Part shown: positions 1 through 11,584 of the stretch, in pieces | How positions within the stretch are numbered: the first letter of the stretch is position 1 | Layout: every line of letters begins with the position of its first letter | NCBI GenBank assembly: GCA_030765045.1 | Contig: CM060964.1 | Span: 317,926,628 to 317,990,627 of the forward strand | Origin: Tenodera sinensis | Taxonomy: Eukaryota > Arthropoda > Insecta > Mantodea > Mantidae | DNA length: 64,000 bases | Reading direction: 5' to 3' | Translations under genes and position numbers: made by a program | The notes under the pieces: generated by a model | What the model saw: only the letters and a program-made list of their open reading frames with translations | What the model was told of the DNA's origin: nothing | Databases searched by the model: none

Positions 1-1639
1 CCCACGAAGGGCCGTTGAGCTAGGATACAGTTTAGTTTTAGTTGAGTATTGGAGTTTAAAGAATGTTAAATAGAGTGTTTCATTTAACATGGTGCTATTT
101 TTAACATTTCAAATCAAGAACTGGATCGTGCACTTGCAAATACGATAGCAATAGATCTAGACCACTTTTAATAGTTGAACGTCCAGGTTTCAGACAATTT
201 GTTCAACTTTTAAATCTTGCTTATAATATTCCCAGTCACAAGATGATCCATAATTTAATTACAGAAATGTATGCTGAGAAAACGCACAAAGTTAAAAACA
301 AATTGGCCACCATTCTGCACGTCACACTTACAATCGAGATCAACAGATTCACTGGAATAGTGGAATAAAGTCAAAGCAAACTCCCACTTTATCTGCAATA
401 GCAACAAAATAGTTGTCGGGTTCAACTTCAGTCCCTGCTGAAGGAACCCTCTCCAAAGCGGGATTGATTTTAAATAAACAAATAGGCTAAACGGGAATGT
501 AGTGAATACACTAAGATTTTTTAAAGAAAACCAAGGATGCTGTACGTAAATAAGTGCAAGAAAACTACAGTCTGAATTAAATAAGTATGAGGAATTATCT
601 GCAACTTTGGAGCTCTTTACACATGCCTAATGTGTTCATCCTCTGGAATTGGATTGTGAACGCATGTAGTATAGCAGAAAAAGTCACGCGCTATCACTTC
701 AACCTGATAGCACAAAGCGGTTTGTACCTCACGCCCGACTTCACAAGTCTCGAGTCCCATCCCTAATGTTTACATAGTCATATAGCGTGATTCTGTGCGT
801 TTCCAGCCATGCTAGCGAAAACTTCAAACTGCTACGCGTTCACTCACCTTAACCTTATAAGAGTGCGGTGCTATAAATTCCCAACAAATAAGAGGTGCAT
901 GTGTAAAAAATCGTTTAAACACTAAGGCGAACCATTAATTTCTTGGTATACTGACAGCCAGTGTTGTGCTTTTGCATGACAACGCTCGACCTCCCAGTGC
1001 TCGGAAACCTTAGAAACTTTTCAATAAATTTAAATGGGGCACTTTTCCCCGAGAGATCTTCACCTCTTCAACCACATAAGGTGTCTTAAAGCTTCAAATT
1101 TTTTATTTATATGTTTAAAGAAATCTTCACCAGGCACCTTGCACTTGACTGGATTTTCAAGCGCAGCGTTCATTTTGTAATGCTATAATTAGCGAATACG
1201 TAGCAGTGCGACGTTGTCGCCGGCGCCACTGAATACGCGCTGAATTATGTTGCATGAGGATGTGAAAATGGCGCTGCTATCCTCATTTTTTACCATGTTA
1301 CGTGACAACGGAGGTTAGTTTCCTATAATGTTGAAAAGATCCCGAATTGTTTTCATACAGCCTGTGCACGACAGCGCTAAACAGAATGTGAGTGAAGCAA
1401 TAGTGATCTGCTCTCTGACTGTAGATAGGTTACATAGTTTCGGATTGGGAACGCAACACGTCGACCAATGAAATATTTTGTGTTTATGCCTTGACGGGGC
1501 GCCCCTCGGGAGTCATGGGTGAGATAAAAGCATACGAAGGATGGTCGGACTTGGTGACAGAGAACGGCAAATAACAGGGTCATTAAGGACTACAGATTTT
1601 AACTCTCCTGTGGCGGCTCGTACATCGAATCCCCTCCCC
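1..1639. other. Stretch without recognisable gene or element
   Basis: AT-rich DNA with only short, stop-bounded ORFs on both strands. Around 695-766 on the plus strand there is a weak tRNA-like pair of motifs: an A-box-like TAGCACAAAGCGG, then about 35 bases later GTCTCGAGTCCC, which resembles a B box. It could be the head of an old SINE, but no SINE body can be aligned with the others in the window. I see nothing else. Confidence 0.4.
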
Positions 1640-2765
1640 CTGTGGGCTCAGTAGTTTCGTTGGGCCTTAGACAGGGTTCTCCTAGGTAGGCTAGTACTTG
1701 CTTTTCTCCGTTCTACTAGTGCAACACAATATGCCCAATGACGTGCTCACTAGCATCTGTATCCACAATGAACATTTTAAAGGGGATAGGGTGCCCTAAT
1801 ATCGACCACGTGCACAGGGCGATTTTCAGGGTATGATTAGACGCCTCGACTTGATCAGACCCCTGGAAGGCTCGTCGTTCTGCTGTTAGTTGTGTCGACG
1901 GTTTGCCGATATTTCCATACCCCGGCACGACTTTTAGGGAGTATGTATATACAGAGGCATAAGTTCCGTTGCAGCTACGGTTTATTCATTGGTCTGAGCC
2001 ACTCCTTGACAGTCTCTAGTTTTAAGGGATTCCGCCAAGGCTTACGATGTGTGACTTCCTTTTTAGATATTTGACACTTATTGTTTAGCTTGAGATTTAC
2101 TTGGCGAAACCTTTCGAACACCTTCCTCAGATGATTGTTCAGCATATCCTCGAATGCCTTACCTAAAATAATGATGTAGAGTTAAAGGAGAGATAAGTGT
2201 CTGTGTGAGACCCCTCATCAGAGCCTCCACAACTTTCTGGAACGTTGCGGGGTCGTCGAAGAACTCGAATGGTATTGCCATGAACTGTCATACGCCATTC
2301 GCAGTAAAAAATGCTGTTCTCCGGGTCGTCGGGGTGAAGTGCCACTTGTCGGCACCCCGTCTTCTGATCCAGGATGGTAAAGCACGGGGCTCCCGATGTG
2401 GTGTCTAGGGTGTCGTCAATCCGTAGCAACGGGAGGCAGTCATTCTTTGTGACGTCGTTCAGCTTCAGGTAATGAACTCAGAAGTGCAGATCTCAATCCC
2501 TCTTTTTGAGTAACACTGACAATGATGGCCATGGGCTATTGGATTCCTCTATTATGCCTCTGGTCTTTATGTCCACTATCTGGCTGTCCAAGTCTTTCTG
2601 CTTCGGTAGCGAGACACGGTGAAGTGATTGTCTAATCGGTCGAGCATCGCCAACTCGTCAGTAATCATCTTCTGACAGACTGAAGAATAGCTTGGAATTC
2701 CACAAGTAGATTAAGGATCTGCTTCTTCTCGCTCGTAAGAAGTGATCAGCCGCCTCCTCCTGATA
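1640..2765 (-). pseudogene. Decayed Ty3/gypsy-type pol (RT and start of RNase H)
   Basis: Reading the minus strand from 2765 down, the conceptual peptides follow the order of a Ty3/gypsy polymerase. A pre-RT segment contains QILNLLVEFQAI and a piece resembling the GIIEPSNSPW motif. The RT start follows, with RIDDTLDTTSGAPCFTILDQ and VALHPDD at 2163-2429. A finger/palm segment reading IPFEFFDDPATFQK is visible only after a frame change near 2290. The RNase H entry reads FIVDTDASEHVIGHI at 1716-1928. The RT catalytic YxDD box is not visible: the region after the palm segment runs into a stop and is shortened. No integrase is seen further left. Several stops and frameshifts make it non-functional. 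It lies next to a gag-like region on the same strand with no room for a protease between them. Confidence 0.8.
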
Positions 2766-2839
2766 ATGGTGTGTGGGGAGTGTGGCATTTGTATGTTCTG
2801 GGAATATTTCCTAATTTGGTGACGACCCACAGTTACTAT

Positions 2840-3830
2840 AATTTTCCTGGTCATTGTTAAATACATTATCACTGTCATTACTTACATAATTATATACATT
2901 TCTGGACATACTGCGAACATGAAGTGTGTCCACAATCCCTTCTAAGTTTTCCAATTTCTCAATCGTTTGGTTCACTTTCTATGCCATTAGTTTCAATTGT
3001 TTAGCAATTTATACCTCCACTTTACTTTTGTTATCTACTACTTTTGTAATCCAGTCTTGTGCGAATATTTCTGTTCTCATAGTTTCCAAGTTTTCACTAA
3101 CTGGTGGCATTTCTTTAACTACATTATCAGCTAGGGTGTTACAGTTTAATTTTACCTTCTCAATCTCGACATTTACAGTGATATTCATGGATATAAAATT
3201 TTCCCTAATGCCACTTATTTCATTTTTAACATATTCTTCATTTACACATTTGTTTCAGTCTGAAATACGTATAACCTATTTAAATCTAATTTCCTCTATT
3301 TTATTATTTGTCAGTAGCTAACTGGCTTTATATTACAGTAATTTCAGTAACTAACTGACTTTGTCTTAGTGTTATTACAGCTGCTAACTGACCTTGTATT
3401 ATAGTTATTTCAGTAGCTAGCTGATGTTCCTCAGTGATTGTTTAACTATAATGGTTCTAGACACTTGCTATCTGTTTTTGTTTACTAACTAATTGAGTTT
3501 GCTTTCCACAATTTCCCTAGCTAAGTTCTCTCGCTTCTCTGGCATTTCCCTAGCTATTAGCTTTTGTTCTCTAGCTGATTGTTTTCATTGCTCTGTTAAT
3601 TGTTCTTGTTTCTTTCATTTGTCTATTTGTCTTGTTCTTTCAGATTTCTATCATTTGGGGTATTATTTGTTTGCATCAACTGCTTATATTAGTATTTCCT
3701 TTGCTAGCATTATCATGTTCTGCCCTATACTCACTATCTGTACTCTTTGTGAGTTACATTTGTTTCTCATTTTCTTTGTTCATTGCTTAGTTTTTGCCTG
3801 AACTTCTCTTCCACTTTTGAAGCACACTGC
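2840..3830 (-). pseudogene. Gag-like coiled-coil region of the same retroelement
   Basis: The minus strand upstream of the pol remnant is A-rich and translates, with a few stops, into a Gln/Glu/Lys/Leu-rich protein typical of the coiled-coil gag of insect Ty3/gypsy elements; this is an inference from composition and position. Within 3300-3430 the DNA repeats every 33 bp (CTAACTGAC-like cores at about 3314, 3347, 3380 and 3413). This encodes an 11-residue repeat of the type QLATEITIIQG, a hendecad coiled-coil pattern. The end nearest pol reads VDTLHVRSMSRNVYNYV. No zinc knuckle is seen. ORFs on the opposite strand here (2926-3321 and 3493-3801) are shadows of this composition. Confidence 0.5.
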
Positions 3831-4103
3831 TAAACATAACTACTAGCATTAATAAAGTGCATAATTGTTTAAACCTTTTAACTGCTTCAAAGTTTTGTTT
3901 TAGCATTTGAGTTTTGAATATATTGAAATCACTGTCACCCTTAACTTCTTATTGTTTCTTGGGTTAGAAGGATAGGCAAGTTTCGGAGGGGGGACTCAAC
4001 ACCTCGAGCTGTAAGTGCTCTCTTTAGTAGCATTTCCAGTACACAAAATTAGTGAATTTTACAATTCCATTTTTATTGCTTAGTTAGATTATCCGGTACA
4101 TTA
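3831..4103. other. Possible leader or flank of the retroelement
   Basis: No ORF or recognised repeat. If the gag-like region is real, its 5' leader and LTR should lie here on the minus strand, but I cannot identify LTR ends or a primer-binding site. Confidence 0.3.
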
Positions 4104-4303
4104 TGGCTGTCGCAAAATTTAATGCTGGTTGATAGCTGTTCATCACTATTCTATTTCCCGCTGTTCAAATAAATTTTGTGGGCGCAAATGATATTTTTAT
4201 CACCGGCTTTATAGTATGTTTAACTACACAACACCGCAAGGTGTGGCAAGCTTATGATTGGATTTTATGTTGAGCCACCCACCTTTTAATTTTGACACAG
4301 CCA
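4104..4303 (-). mobile_element. MITE family B, copy 1
   Basis: A 200 bp element bounded by TA (4102-4103 and 4304-4305), with imperfect terminal inverted repeats. The left end reads TGGCTGTCGCAAAATTTAAT; the right end, reverse complemented, reads TGGCTGTGTCAAAATTAA. Internal sequence matches the other B copies in reverse orientation, including AAATTTTGTGGGCGCAAATG and ACACCGCAAGGTGTGGC. TA flanks and short TIRs suggest mobilisation by a Tc1/mariner-type transposase. No coding capacity. Confidence 0.8.
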
Positions 4304-4305
4304 TA

Positions 4306-5129
4306 ACTTACATTTTCGGTGTCACAAATAATAGAGAATAATATAGAACATAATTTCATTTTTTCATGATTTCATCATTTTTGTGAGGTTTTGGATACTA
4401 CATATTTTTTGGATTGTAACTGCATACATTCCTATTTTACGTCACATAATTAGATACATATTTTGCATCTCAATGTATAACTAGCCTAGCCCTGGTAATA
4501 AAGGTTAAACACTTTAACTAGAAAACCATGCAAGTGCAATTATTTTAAAAAGGGTGTACTAAGAAACTAGTGGAGTTTACCAAGAGGCAAGGATGTAAGT
4601 ACACGAAGGGACGCACAATAGATCAAGTCTGATGGCACTGTTTAGGATATATCTGACTTTCAACAGTAAAACCAGTTACAGGTCCCAAAGTAGAATCTAC
4701 ATTAAGCAATTATTTTAACTGACATTGTAGAAGTCACATCCACTAGTGATGTTAAGCACATAATACAAGTAATGTATTGATGGAATGGTATCCCGACCTA
4801 ACATACAGCACTTCCGTGATGGTGAGGCAATCAATCAATGGAAATACTTCCAGAAAGCGAGTGGATTATCGTTGACTTAGAAGTAGGTCACGAGGCTAAA
4901 CAGCTATGTAGTAATCCATACATTTCTCTATGCATACTAATGGTCCATGTTTGCGATCAGAGCTTATTCTAGATGGGCTGAAAACCATAAATGCTATTCC
5001 CTCCTGCCTTAGTAATCGGTTATAGAAAACACAAAGGACTGCGCTTTGCAAGCCATAAATGTTTGGAGTAAAATCGAAAAGTGTGCATATTTTACAACAC
5101 TTATAATAAATAAACAAATATAGTTCCTT
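4306..5129. other. Stretch without recognisable gene
   Basis: AT-rich sequence. The minus ORF at 4896-5117 has no recognisable motif and is treated as chance. Confidence 0.4.
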
Positions 5130-5260
5130 CTTCCTATTCTCCTTCTCCTTCTATTCCTCCTTTTTCTAATGTGTATCTTCTCGCAATCTGTTTTGTCTCA
5201 CAGTTCCTGTTCTGATCATCTCTTCTAGGGTCTTCCTGTTTTCTCCCTTGGGGATGAATA
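5130..5260 (-). pseudogene. Possible C-terminal tail of a LINE ORF2
   Basis: The minus strand translates to a basic stretch containing HPQGRKQEDPRRDDQNRN. This resembles the GKRSxGRPRKRW segment that closes many insect LINE reverse-transcriptase proteins. It lies downstream of the RT fragment at 5588-6010 on the same strand, with a SINE between them. The match is by eye and weak. Confidence 0.35.
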
Positions 5261-5465
5261 ATTTAATGCTTTAATTGACAGCGTTACTTTCAACCAACAT
5301 ATAATTTATTCCAACCTAAATAAATAAGATTCAGGTATCTGCAGCTGTAAAATATTGTAAACATATTACTTTTTTTCAATAAAGCTGTAGCAAGAAGCAA
5401 AATCCAAGCAACTTCAGTCAAATGTAGCCCCATCAACTTCCAAGCGTGCCATTATACCTTTATTT

Positions 5466-5602
5466 TACTTGGGCCCTCCCCTTCATTTACCACAGGCACA
5501 GTTGACTGCAGTTGCTGGGATTCAAACTCGCGACGTTTGGCTTTGAATGGCTAGCCAATCCATTGCGTATCGCCTTAACCGTCACGGCTATTCGAATCGG
5601 AT
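5466..5602 (-). mobile_element. tRNA-derived SINE
   Basis: On the minus strand there is an A-box-like TAGCCGTGACGGTTAAGGCG and, about 45 bases further on, a B box GAGTTTGAATCCC, so the head is tRNA-derived. A short body follows. It sits between the two parts of a LINE remnant, as expected for a later insertion. Target-site duplications were not found. Confidence 0.65.
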
Positions 5603-6010
5603 GCATCTGAAAGGGATATGAAAACGGTTTACAAATATGTTCCTTGGCATTTCTTCTACATATTGTTTCCAATTTCCTCTGTGTTTTCTTATTATCTGTA
5701 CTGTTGAGTTCTTGATATTAAGGTACTCCCTTATTTCATCATTTCGTTCTTCGTCCATCCTTGTATCTCCTGCTACTGATCTCAGCAATTTAATTTCTGC
5801 TGATTACATTTTAATTTTGTGGTTTTGTTTATGTTCCACATTTTTGGCAATATGTAATAACAGGTGTTACCGTTGTTCTATATAGCTTCAGTATTGATTG
5901 TTTTCTCACTTCATCTTTTAGTATTCCCTTGACTGCTCCAGTTATGTAGTTAAATGCATTTATTTTATTGTTGATATCCGTTTCATTGTTAATAACTGTT
6001 ATCCCATAGG
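5588..6010 (-). pseudogene. LINE (non-LTR) reverse-transcriptase C-terminal fragment
   Basis: The minus frames carry two blocks characteristic of the region after the RT palm in insect endonuclease/reverse-transcriptase LINEs. The first (about 6010-5840) reads as NKINAFNYITGAVKGILKDE followed by LKLYRTTVTPVITY, matching the usual KIxVYNTLVxPxLLYGSE segment. The second (5788-5640) reads LRSVAGDTRMDEERNDEIRE, then NWKQYVEEMPRN, matching the usual FLRSVAGxTRxDRxRNExIRxEL...W..HVxRM segment. The frame shifts between them near 5800 and stops are present. It is cut at about 5600 by a SINE. Clade unassigned. Confidence 0.75.
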
Positions 6011-6207
6011 CAAGGAAGTTTTTTACGTTACGCTGATTACAGACAAACGCGAGTGCGTGCGTGTGGAACGTTTCTAATAATGGTTATAGTGGACCCTCAA
6101 GACATGCATTACCTGATAACTCGACATACAGTTTTAGGTGTAATGTAATACTTTGCGTCTATATGTATATGTACATGCATAGGTATGCATTCACTGGCAC
6201 AAGTGCT

Positions 6208-6212
6208 TGTGT

Positions 6213-6263
<51 letters not shown>

Positions 6264-6266
6264 TGT
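6208..6266. repeat. (GT)n microsatellite
   Basis: Dinucleotide GT tract of about 55 bases with one early interruption (TGTATG). It makes the two Cys-Val or Thr-His repeat ORFs here artefacts. Confidence 0.95.
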
Positions 6267-7028
6267 CAAGGGGGAAACCATGTTGAAAAGCAAGAACGTG
6301 GGGAAATGCCATTATTCATATCTAAGTCCAGCTCTACTTATACAAAACTACATTGAAAGATTCCGCTTACTTCTCATTTTATTCAATGAAATAATTAATT
6401 GATTTATGAATATAATTTATATGGTGAATTTTCTGGAAGAAGCCTTTCTTTATTCTTCCTCATTCTGATTTGAATTTGTAAAACCGTGAAACCTGTAAAG
6501 GATAGCCATAAAACATATCTACTACATAAAACAAATATTTTAGTTAGCATCAAATAAAATATTTAGTTCACCAAACCTAAACAATGTCCGGAATGTCAAT
6601 GGTCATTATTGTGTTTTTCACGAGCTTAGGTATGGATAGCCTACAATATCATGGCTATCGTGCAAATATTGACGTTATGGACCGAAAAGTACTTCACGCT
6701 GCCAGCAATTTTGCTCCTCTACCGTAACCAAAACAAATTAAAATCATATCTGGCCAGTATTTTTCTGAATAAACAGGAAATGGGTTGGTAAATAAGCTTC
6801 CGTATGAATAATTGCAAGAAAATACATCAAAATATATGTCAATTTACATAAGTAGTCCTATGAATGTAACAAAGCAGAGCTTTCTATTCAATTCAACCAT
6901 TGTTTGACTTAATGTGTTAAGAAAACCTAGAGAAAAGAGTAGATTAGAAAACTATCGTTTACATCAATAAATATAGAGCCCGCTGTGCGTACTTATATAA
7001 GCAATACTAGGGCATTTTATCTGTATTA
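6267..7028. other. Stretch without recognisable gene
   Basis: AT-rich sequence, no recognised element before the MITE that begins at 7029. Confidence 0.4.
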
Positions 7029-7253
7029 TGTTAGACACAAAATGTAATGGCGGATGGCAGGAGCAGCTGGTCAACACAAAATCCAATCAAAGGTTTGCCA
7101 GACCTTGCGGTGTTGTACAGTTAAACACACTATGAAGTCACGCTATAAAGACGGCGATATAAATATCATTTGTGTCCACAAAATTTATTTGCAAAACAGG
7201 AAAGAGAACGGTAATGGTCAGTTATCAACCGCCATTAAATTTTGTGTTTGCCA
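7029..7253 (+). mobile_element. MITE family B, copy 2
   Basis: A 225 bp element between TA dinucleotides (7027-7028 and 7254-7255). The inner TIR is long and nearly exact: ACACAAAATGTAATGGCGG at the left, and at the right the reverse complement of CCGCCATTAAATTTTGTGT. Internal landmarks shared with other copies are GGCAGGAGCAGCTGGTCAAC, GACCTTGCGGTGTTGTACAG and GATATAAATATCATTTG. No ORF of meaning. Best single reference copy of the family in this window. Confidence 0.85.
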
Positions 7254-7269
7254 TAATAAAAATAGAAAG

Positions 7270-7272
<3 letters not shown>

Positions 7273-7338
<66 letters not shown>

Positions 7339-7355
7339 ATGTGTGTATGTGTGTG
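7273..7355. repeat. (GT)n microsatellite next to MITE B
   Basis: GT tract of about 65 bases, then interrupted GT to 7355. It begins 19 bases after the end of the MITE. Confidence 0.95.
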
Positions 7356-8476
7356 CGCCTGAGGGTGTAGTAAACTCAGAAACCCCTCAACCGCTTCTGA
7401 TAATCCATTCACCATTGTAAGATTCAGGTTTTTCTGGCGGACATGGGCTATAAAACAATGCACATTCATTTTATAAACTATTAAAATATTACAAAGGATT
7501 TAAAGTCCTTTTATTTGAACACAAACCATTGGATATACAAAAGGACGTGCTAGCGATGGAGGCCTTGATTTTGACTGAGAACGACATGGAATAGAAAATA
7601 GTTACTGTTTCTCCACAGAATACGCATGTAAAAGAAGACAAATGCCGCGGAGCAATATTACAATGTCAGAATTCAGGAATTAAAACAGCAAAGCAAAAGA
7701 GAATCGAATCTGTGTATACACAATGCAAAGATACTTAACAAGGTTTTGCTTTATTTCCTTGTGTTTGTGGTATAGTCAGCCCGTTAGCAGGATATGTCAA
7801 GTAATTTTATAAAGAGAGAAAATTAGTAATACTAGAAATAAATGAACCGATATTGTTCTTAACAACTGAGAAAGTTGTTTTTCTCGATGGTCGTAGATAA
7901 TATGTATTTTCTAAAGAGGTCAACAAGTTGACGTCGGAGTGCGGTATCTTATTGCGTTTTATGTGTCAAGGGTTTCTGCATTATGTGAGAGTCATGTTGT
8001 TTTCTTGTTAAAAACTGTGGGACCAAAATGGAAGTGCAAAGTTAAAGTAACTAGTATATCTATAGCAATACCACAAGAGGGTGTAATACGACAAGGAGCT
8101 TCTGAGAAAAATTACCCCAAATATGAAAATCTCAATCGCTTTTGTTTAGTGTTCCACGAAATAATTAATATAATTAATAGGTAGGTCTGCTCTATTTAAA
8201 ATTACGGTTGTTAAAGCTACAATTTTCAATTAAAATATCAATATTCTCACCAGAATGTTCGCCAAATCTGTTGTCTGCCATGTTTGAAGGCCCGCTAATT
8301 GTTTTTACTGTGCATGGATACTTCAGATGTTCAGAAACGTAAGAAAATGTTTAGGTTGGCGGAACCGCAAGGAGGAGACGTAATAACCAAAGCTATAATA
8401 CCACGACAAAGAGGTGATAATCCGACATGAATGAAATAGTCTAACAAATTATTTGAACATTCCAACCCCAGAGACC
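7356..8476. other. Stretch without recognisable gene
   Basis: No conserved coding signal. ORFs such as 7939-8184 (plus) have no motif I can recognise. Confidence 0.4.
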
Positions 8477-8560
8477 ATGACTGATAGAAAGTTTAATGGC
8501 GGATGGCAGGAGGAGCTGATCAACACAAATCCAATCAGAGGCTTACGTTATGCAGCATTT
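8477..8560 (+). mobile_element. MITE family B, truncated copy
   Basis: Only the left part survives: GATAGAAAGTTTAATGGCGG, then GGCAGGAGGAGCTGATCAAC and CCAATCAGAGGCTTACG. Similarity to the other copies ends near 8560 and no right TIR is found. Confidence 0.7.
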
Positions 8561-9330
8561 CCAGCACTTTGAAGACCGTCGGAAAGAGTTTAAGAAATTC
8601 GGACCTTCCGCAGATGTTTTACATCATTTTGCGTGAATATCCCTTATTACGAATTTATAATTTTCATACGAGCGTCTTAATTACCATTATAGTTAAGTTT
8701 CATACGACAATTTATGCTCGACCATGTACATAATTTTACAGTTGAAATATTGTAAAATGTTGTGCACTCACCAGGGACAATGACCTACATATTGCATCAG
8801 CTGATATTTCGAGTTCTGCGCAGGCGTTAAATGATTGATTTGTTTCCAGCACGTAACATTGAAAAATAGAAGGCAAATTGAATATATTGGTTTTCAGACG
8901 AAACTTTATTTCATGTATAAGTTATTTATTGTACAATTAGTGAAATTAATTTACGGGACTGTGCTTAGTGCAATATTCTTTGAAGCTGATGCTGTATTGA
9001 GGTTAATTTGTGTGTTTTGTGTTTGACCGACATTTTGGCGTTTTTTAAACTCGCGCTAGTTGCGTTTCGAGAATTAATCGATATTGCACTTTGCCATTGC
9101 TGCGTGGGAATTCTCTGATTGGTAGAACACCTGCCCTTTAATTAAAAATGAATTGTCCGATTAGATGAAGAATGAAAGTTTGAACCTAAGGAGCTCCATT
9201 AAAGGATCGCTAAAAGACTTATAATTAATTAATTTGGGTATGGTCGAGCATAAGACTAATTAAATCACGGTTAGTATTTAAAATATATCCGACCAACATG
9301 AGGGAGAAAGCTAGTGCATAAAACAAAAGA
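8561..9330. other. Stretch without recognisable gene
   Basis: AT-rich DNA. Nothing recognised. Confidence 0.4.
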
Positions 9331-10147
9331 ATCTGATGTGTTGCACTCATATGACTTTCTCCACTCTTGTACATTCTTACAAACTCTTATTCCTATATCT
9401 TCTTCATGTTAGTTGAGATTAACGTTTGCAGAAATTATTTATTGCTTATTTCCTTGTAAGTACAAGGGAATATGGTAATACAGCAGGCTTTGAGCGATAG
9501 TCAAATCTTTTAAAGCTTTGAGATTCCGTTCTCTTTGCAAGGCTAAGATATAAAAACTGAATGACGATCTTCCATTTGACGTCTGTTTAAGTATTCCATA
9601 AGTCACAAAAATAACAAGGAATATTTCCGAAATAATTCACTCCGCAAAAAAAAATTATTTGAACATAAATTGTGTGTTTTAGCAAGATCTACATTTTTGT
9701 ATAGTAAGTAAACAGAACTACATGGGCTGTAGTCAGAAAATTCAAAATATAAATTTAATTTGCCATAAAATATCTTAAACACATGAATTTTACTCTAAAT
9801 CATTAGAGCCATTTTTGAGAAAATCAAAATTTTTCCAACAACTTTCCATGTAAAGGACAGTTTAGGATTGAGGAATCTTCTTCAGAATCTTCGTGTCGTA
9901 TTCTTAAAAGATATTAGACTTAAATACCAACTTTGGTTTTTAACCGACTTTTTGTTTTTGAGTTATTCTGTTCAGATAGAGTCATACACACACACGCACC
10001 GGCGCACAAACTTGTTTTCTAAAAATGCTTTTTTGAATCCAGGGGGCCTCGAAACATATTTTCTATGAAAACGTGACATAGAATTTTTGGGTGGAATATA
10101 ATAAATACTTCCTGTACTTACTACCTATACATAGTAGAGAAAGTAGA
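9331..10147 (+). mobile_element. Element A, copy 1 (near full length)
   Basis: It starts ATCTGATGTGTTGCACTCAT after an A-rich flank and continues with TGACTTTCTCCACTCTTGTAC. Family landmarks occur in order: AATTGTGTGTTTTAGCAAGA, TGTAGTCAGAAAATTCAAAA, ATCTTAAACACATGAATTTT, GTAAAGGACAGTTTAGGATT, CAACTTTGGTTTTTAACCGA, a short CA tract (9987-9998), AAAATGCTTTTTTGAATCCA, and the 3' hairpin ending AGTAGAGAAAGTA. No protein is encoded. The 3' terminal region is repeated immediately downstream. Confidence 0.85.
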
Positions 10148-10154
10148 AATGTAT

Positions 10155-10267
10155 TTTTTTATTCGGGGTCCTCAAAGCATATATTTCCGGTGAAATCTTG
10201 ACATCGAAATTCTGGTTGGAATACAGTACTTCCCCTACGTACTATACGTAGTAGAGAAAGTAAAAAG
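10155..10267 (+). mobile_element. Element A, extra 3' terminus in tandem with copy 1
   Basis: A second copy of the last ~110 bp of element A (CAAAGCATATATTTCCGGTG to GTAGTAGAGAAAGTAAAAA) directly follows copy 1. The terminal hairpin is well preserved: TACTTCCCCTAC, loop, GTAGAGAAAGTA. See the matching arrangement at about 24300-24525. Confidence 0.85.
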
Positions 10268-11214
10268 AAAATAGACATTTCCGACACTAGTGCTATGCTT
10301 AGAAGTTCGTGGTATAAAATAGAGCGAAGGAAGTTTTGACTCTTCGTCTTTCGAAATATTGTAACATTGGACGTGTTCATGCACAAAAGTTGGTAGGCAT
10401 TGTTTTTTTAAACATGAATGATGGGTAGGGTCATCCCTCAAGTCACTTGGAACCAGAAACAATGGCTGTGTATGTGGGAAGTGAAACTTTGGAGAGGTTG
10501 TGTACTGCGCCCACAGACCTTCCTCCTTTCTTCATGAAGAAGGGCCCTGTCAGATAATATGATGGGCTTCCATGTGCCATATCGGAAGTTTAACTCGTCC
10601 TCGAGACAGCCACGTCGTCTAACAGCGAATATCAACCCACACTAATCCCTCAAGTAGATAATTGCGGATTCTAGTATCGCGCCGTGTTTGGTATAAGCCC
10701 ATTTAAATACCTAATTAGGTATATTACAAACTATATTCTCCAGCTCTGTGTTTTTGTTTGTTCCCTCGTGGATTATCTTTCCTTCCTACCTTCTTTATCG
10801 CCTTCTCTTTTAGCACGCATACAATGTTGCACGCAAAAGCGTAGATTATTTACTACTTTTACACATCAGGAAGTTCTGAACTCTCACCGCTATCGCAGTC
10901 GAATAATGTCTCTTGAGGTTTTAAACCACTACAGTTAACTTCTTTAACAACTAGCATTATAGGAAGAGCATTCCAGTCAGAAATGATATATCAATATTTC
11001 TATAAAAATACACGTTTTTAGGTCCCCTGAATAAATAATTTTAAAACTATTTTTATTTCGAACAAGTTTCGCGGTCTGTGAGCAATATTAACTAAAAATT
11101 ATAAGTAGGATAAATATCAAACGTGATAATTGAACTTCTGGAATGCATGCATGAAACTGGTACTTGGGTCAAACCGTTTCCGTTCAGAACACAATGGACA
11201 AAGTAATAACACGG
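10268..11214. other. Stretch without recognisable gene
   Basis: Contains a minus ORF of 65 codons at 10438-10635 and a plus ORF of 84 codons at 10684-10938. Neither has a recognisable domain or a start context that sets it apart from chance. Confidence 0.35.
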
Positions 11215-11497
11215 CGCAGGGTATCAGTATGGTCTAATTCTGGCCCCTAAACTTTATACTCATCGAGTTGCAAAAGACAGTTGCAGAACGCAACGGGGCA
11301 ACTTCTATGAAGCGGGCGCCAGTGACGTGAGTGTTCTGCTTATTAGCAAAGACGAGCGGTGATAGGAAGTTTGCAGGGTTTAGCGTGTTTTATTTTTCAG
11401 GGAATGAACTCTCTCCTGTTTATGTTATTATTGGCTAAATTACAGATTTTAAACTGTCGCAACAAAATCCATGCAAACATGAGGGCACGTAATGTTT
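11215..11497 (+). mobile_element. Foldback element D, degenerate partial copy
   Basis: Shares several blocks with the D element at 18949-19770: GTTGCAGAACGCAACGGGGC, TTCTGCTTATTAGCAAAGAC, TTTTCAGGGAATGAACTCTC and GCAAACATGAGGGCACGTAA, in the same order. The right arm and both outer ends are missing. Confidence 0.65.
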
Positions 11498-11584
11498 CAT
11501 TTGCATTTGTTCGTGAAGCCTTCTTCGTTCTGAATTATGTCTGTGTAGATAATAAACCGTAAGCGAGGTATAAAAATTTAGTTC

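Noticed and set aside
2926..3801. Plus-strand ORFs of 131 and 102 codons
   Set aside because: They are antisense to the gag-like coiled-coil region; their Ser/Phe/Leu composition is its complement.
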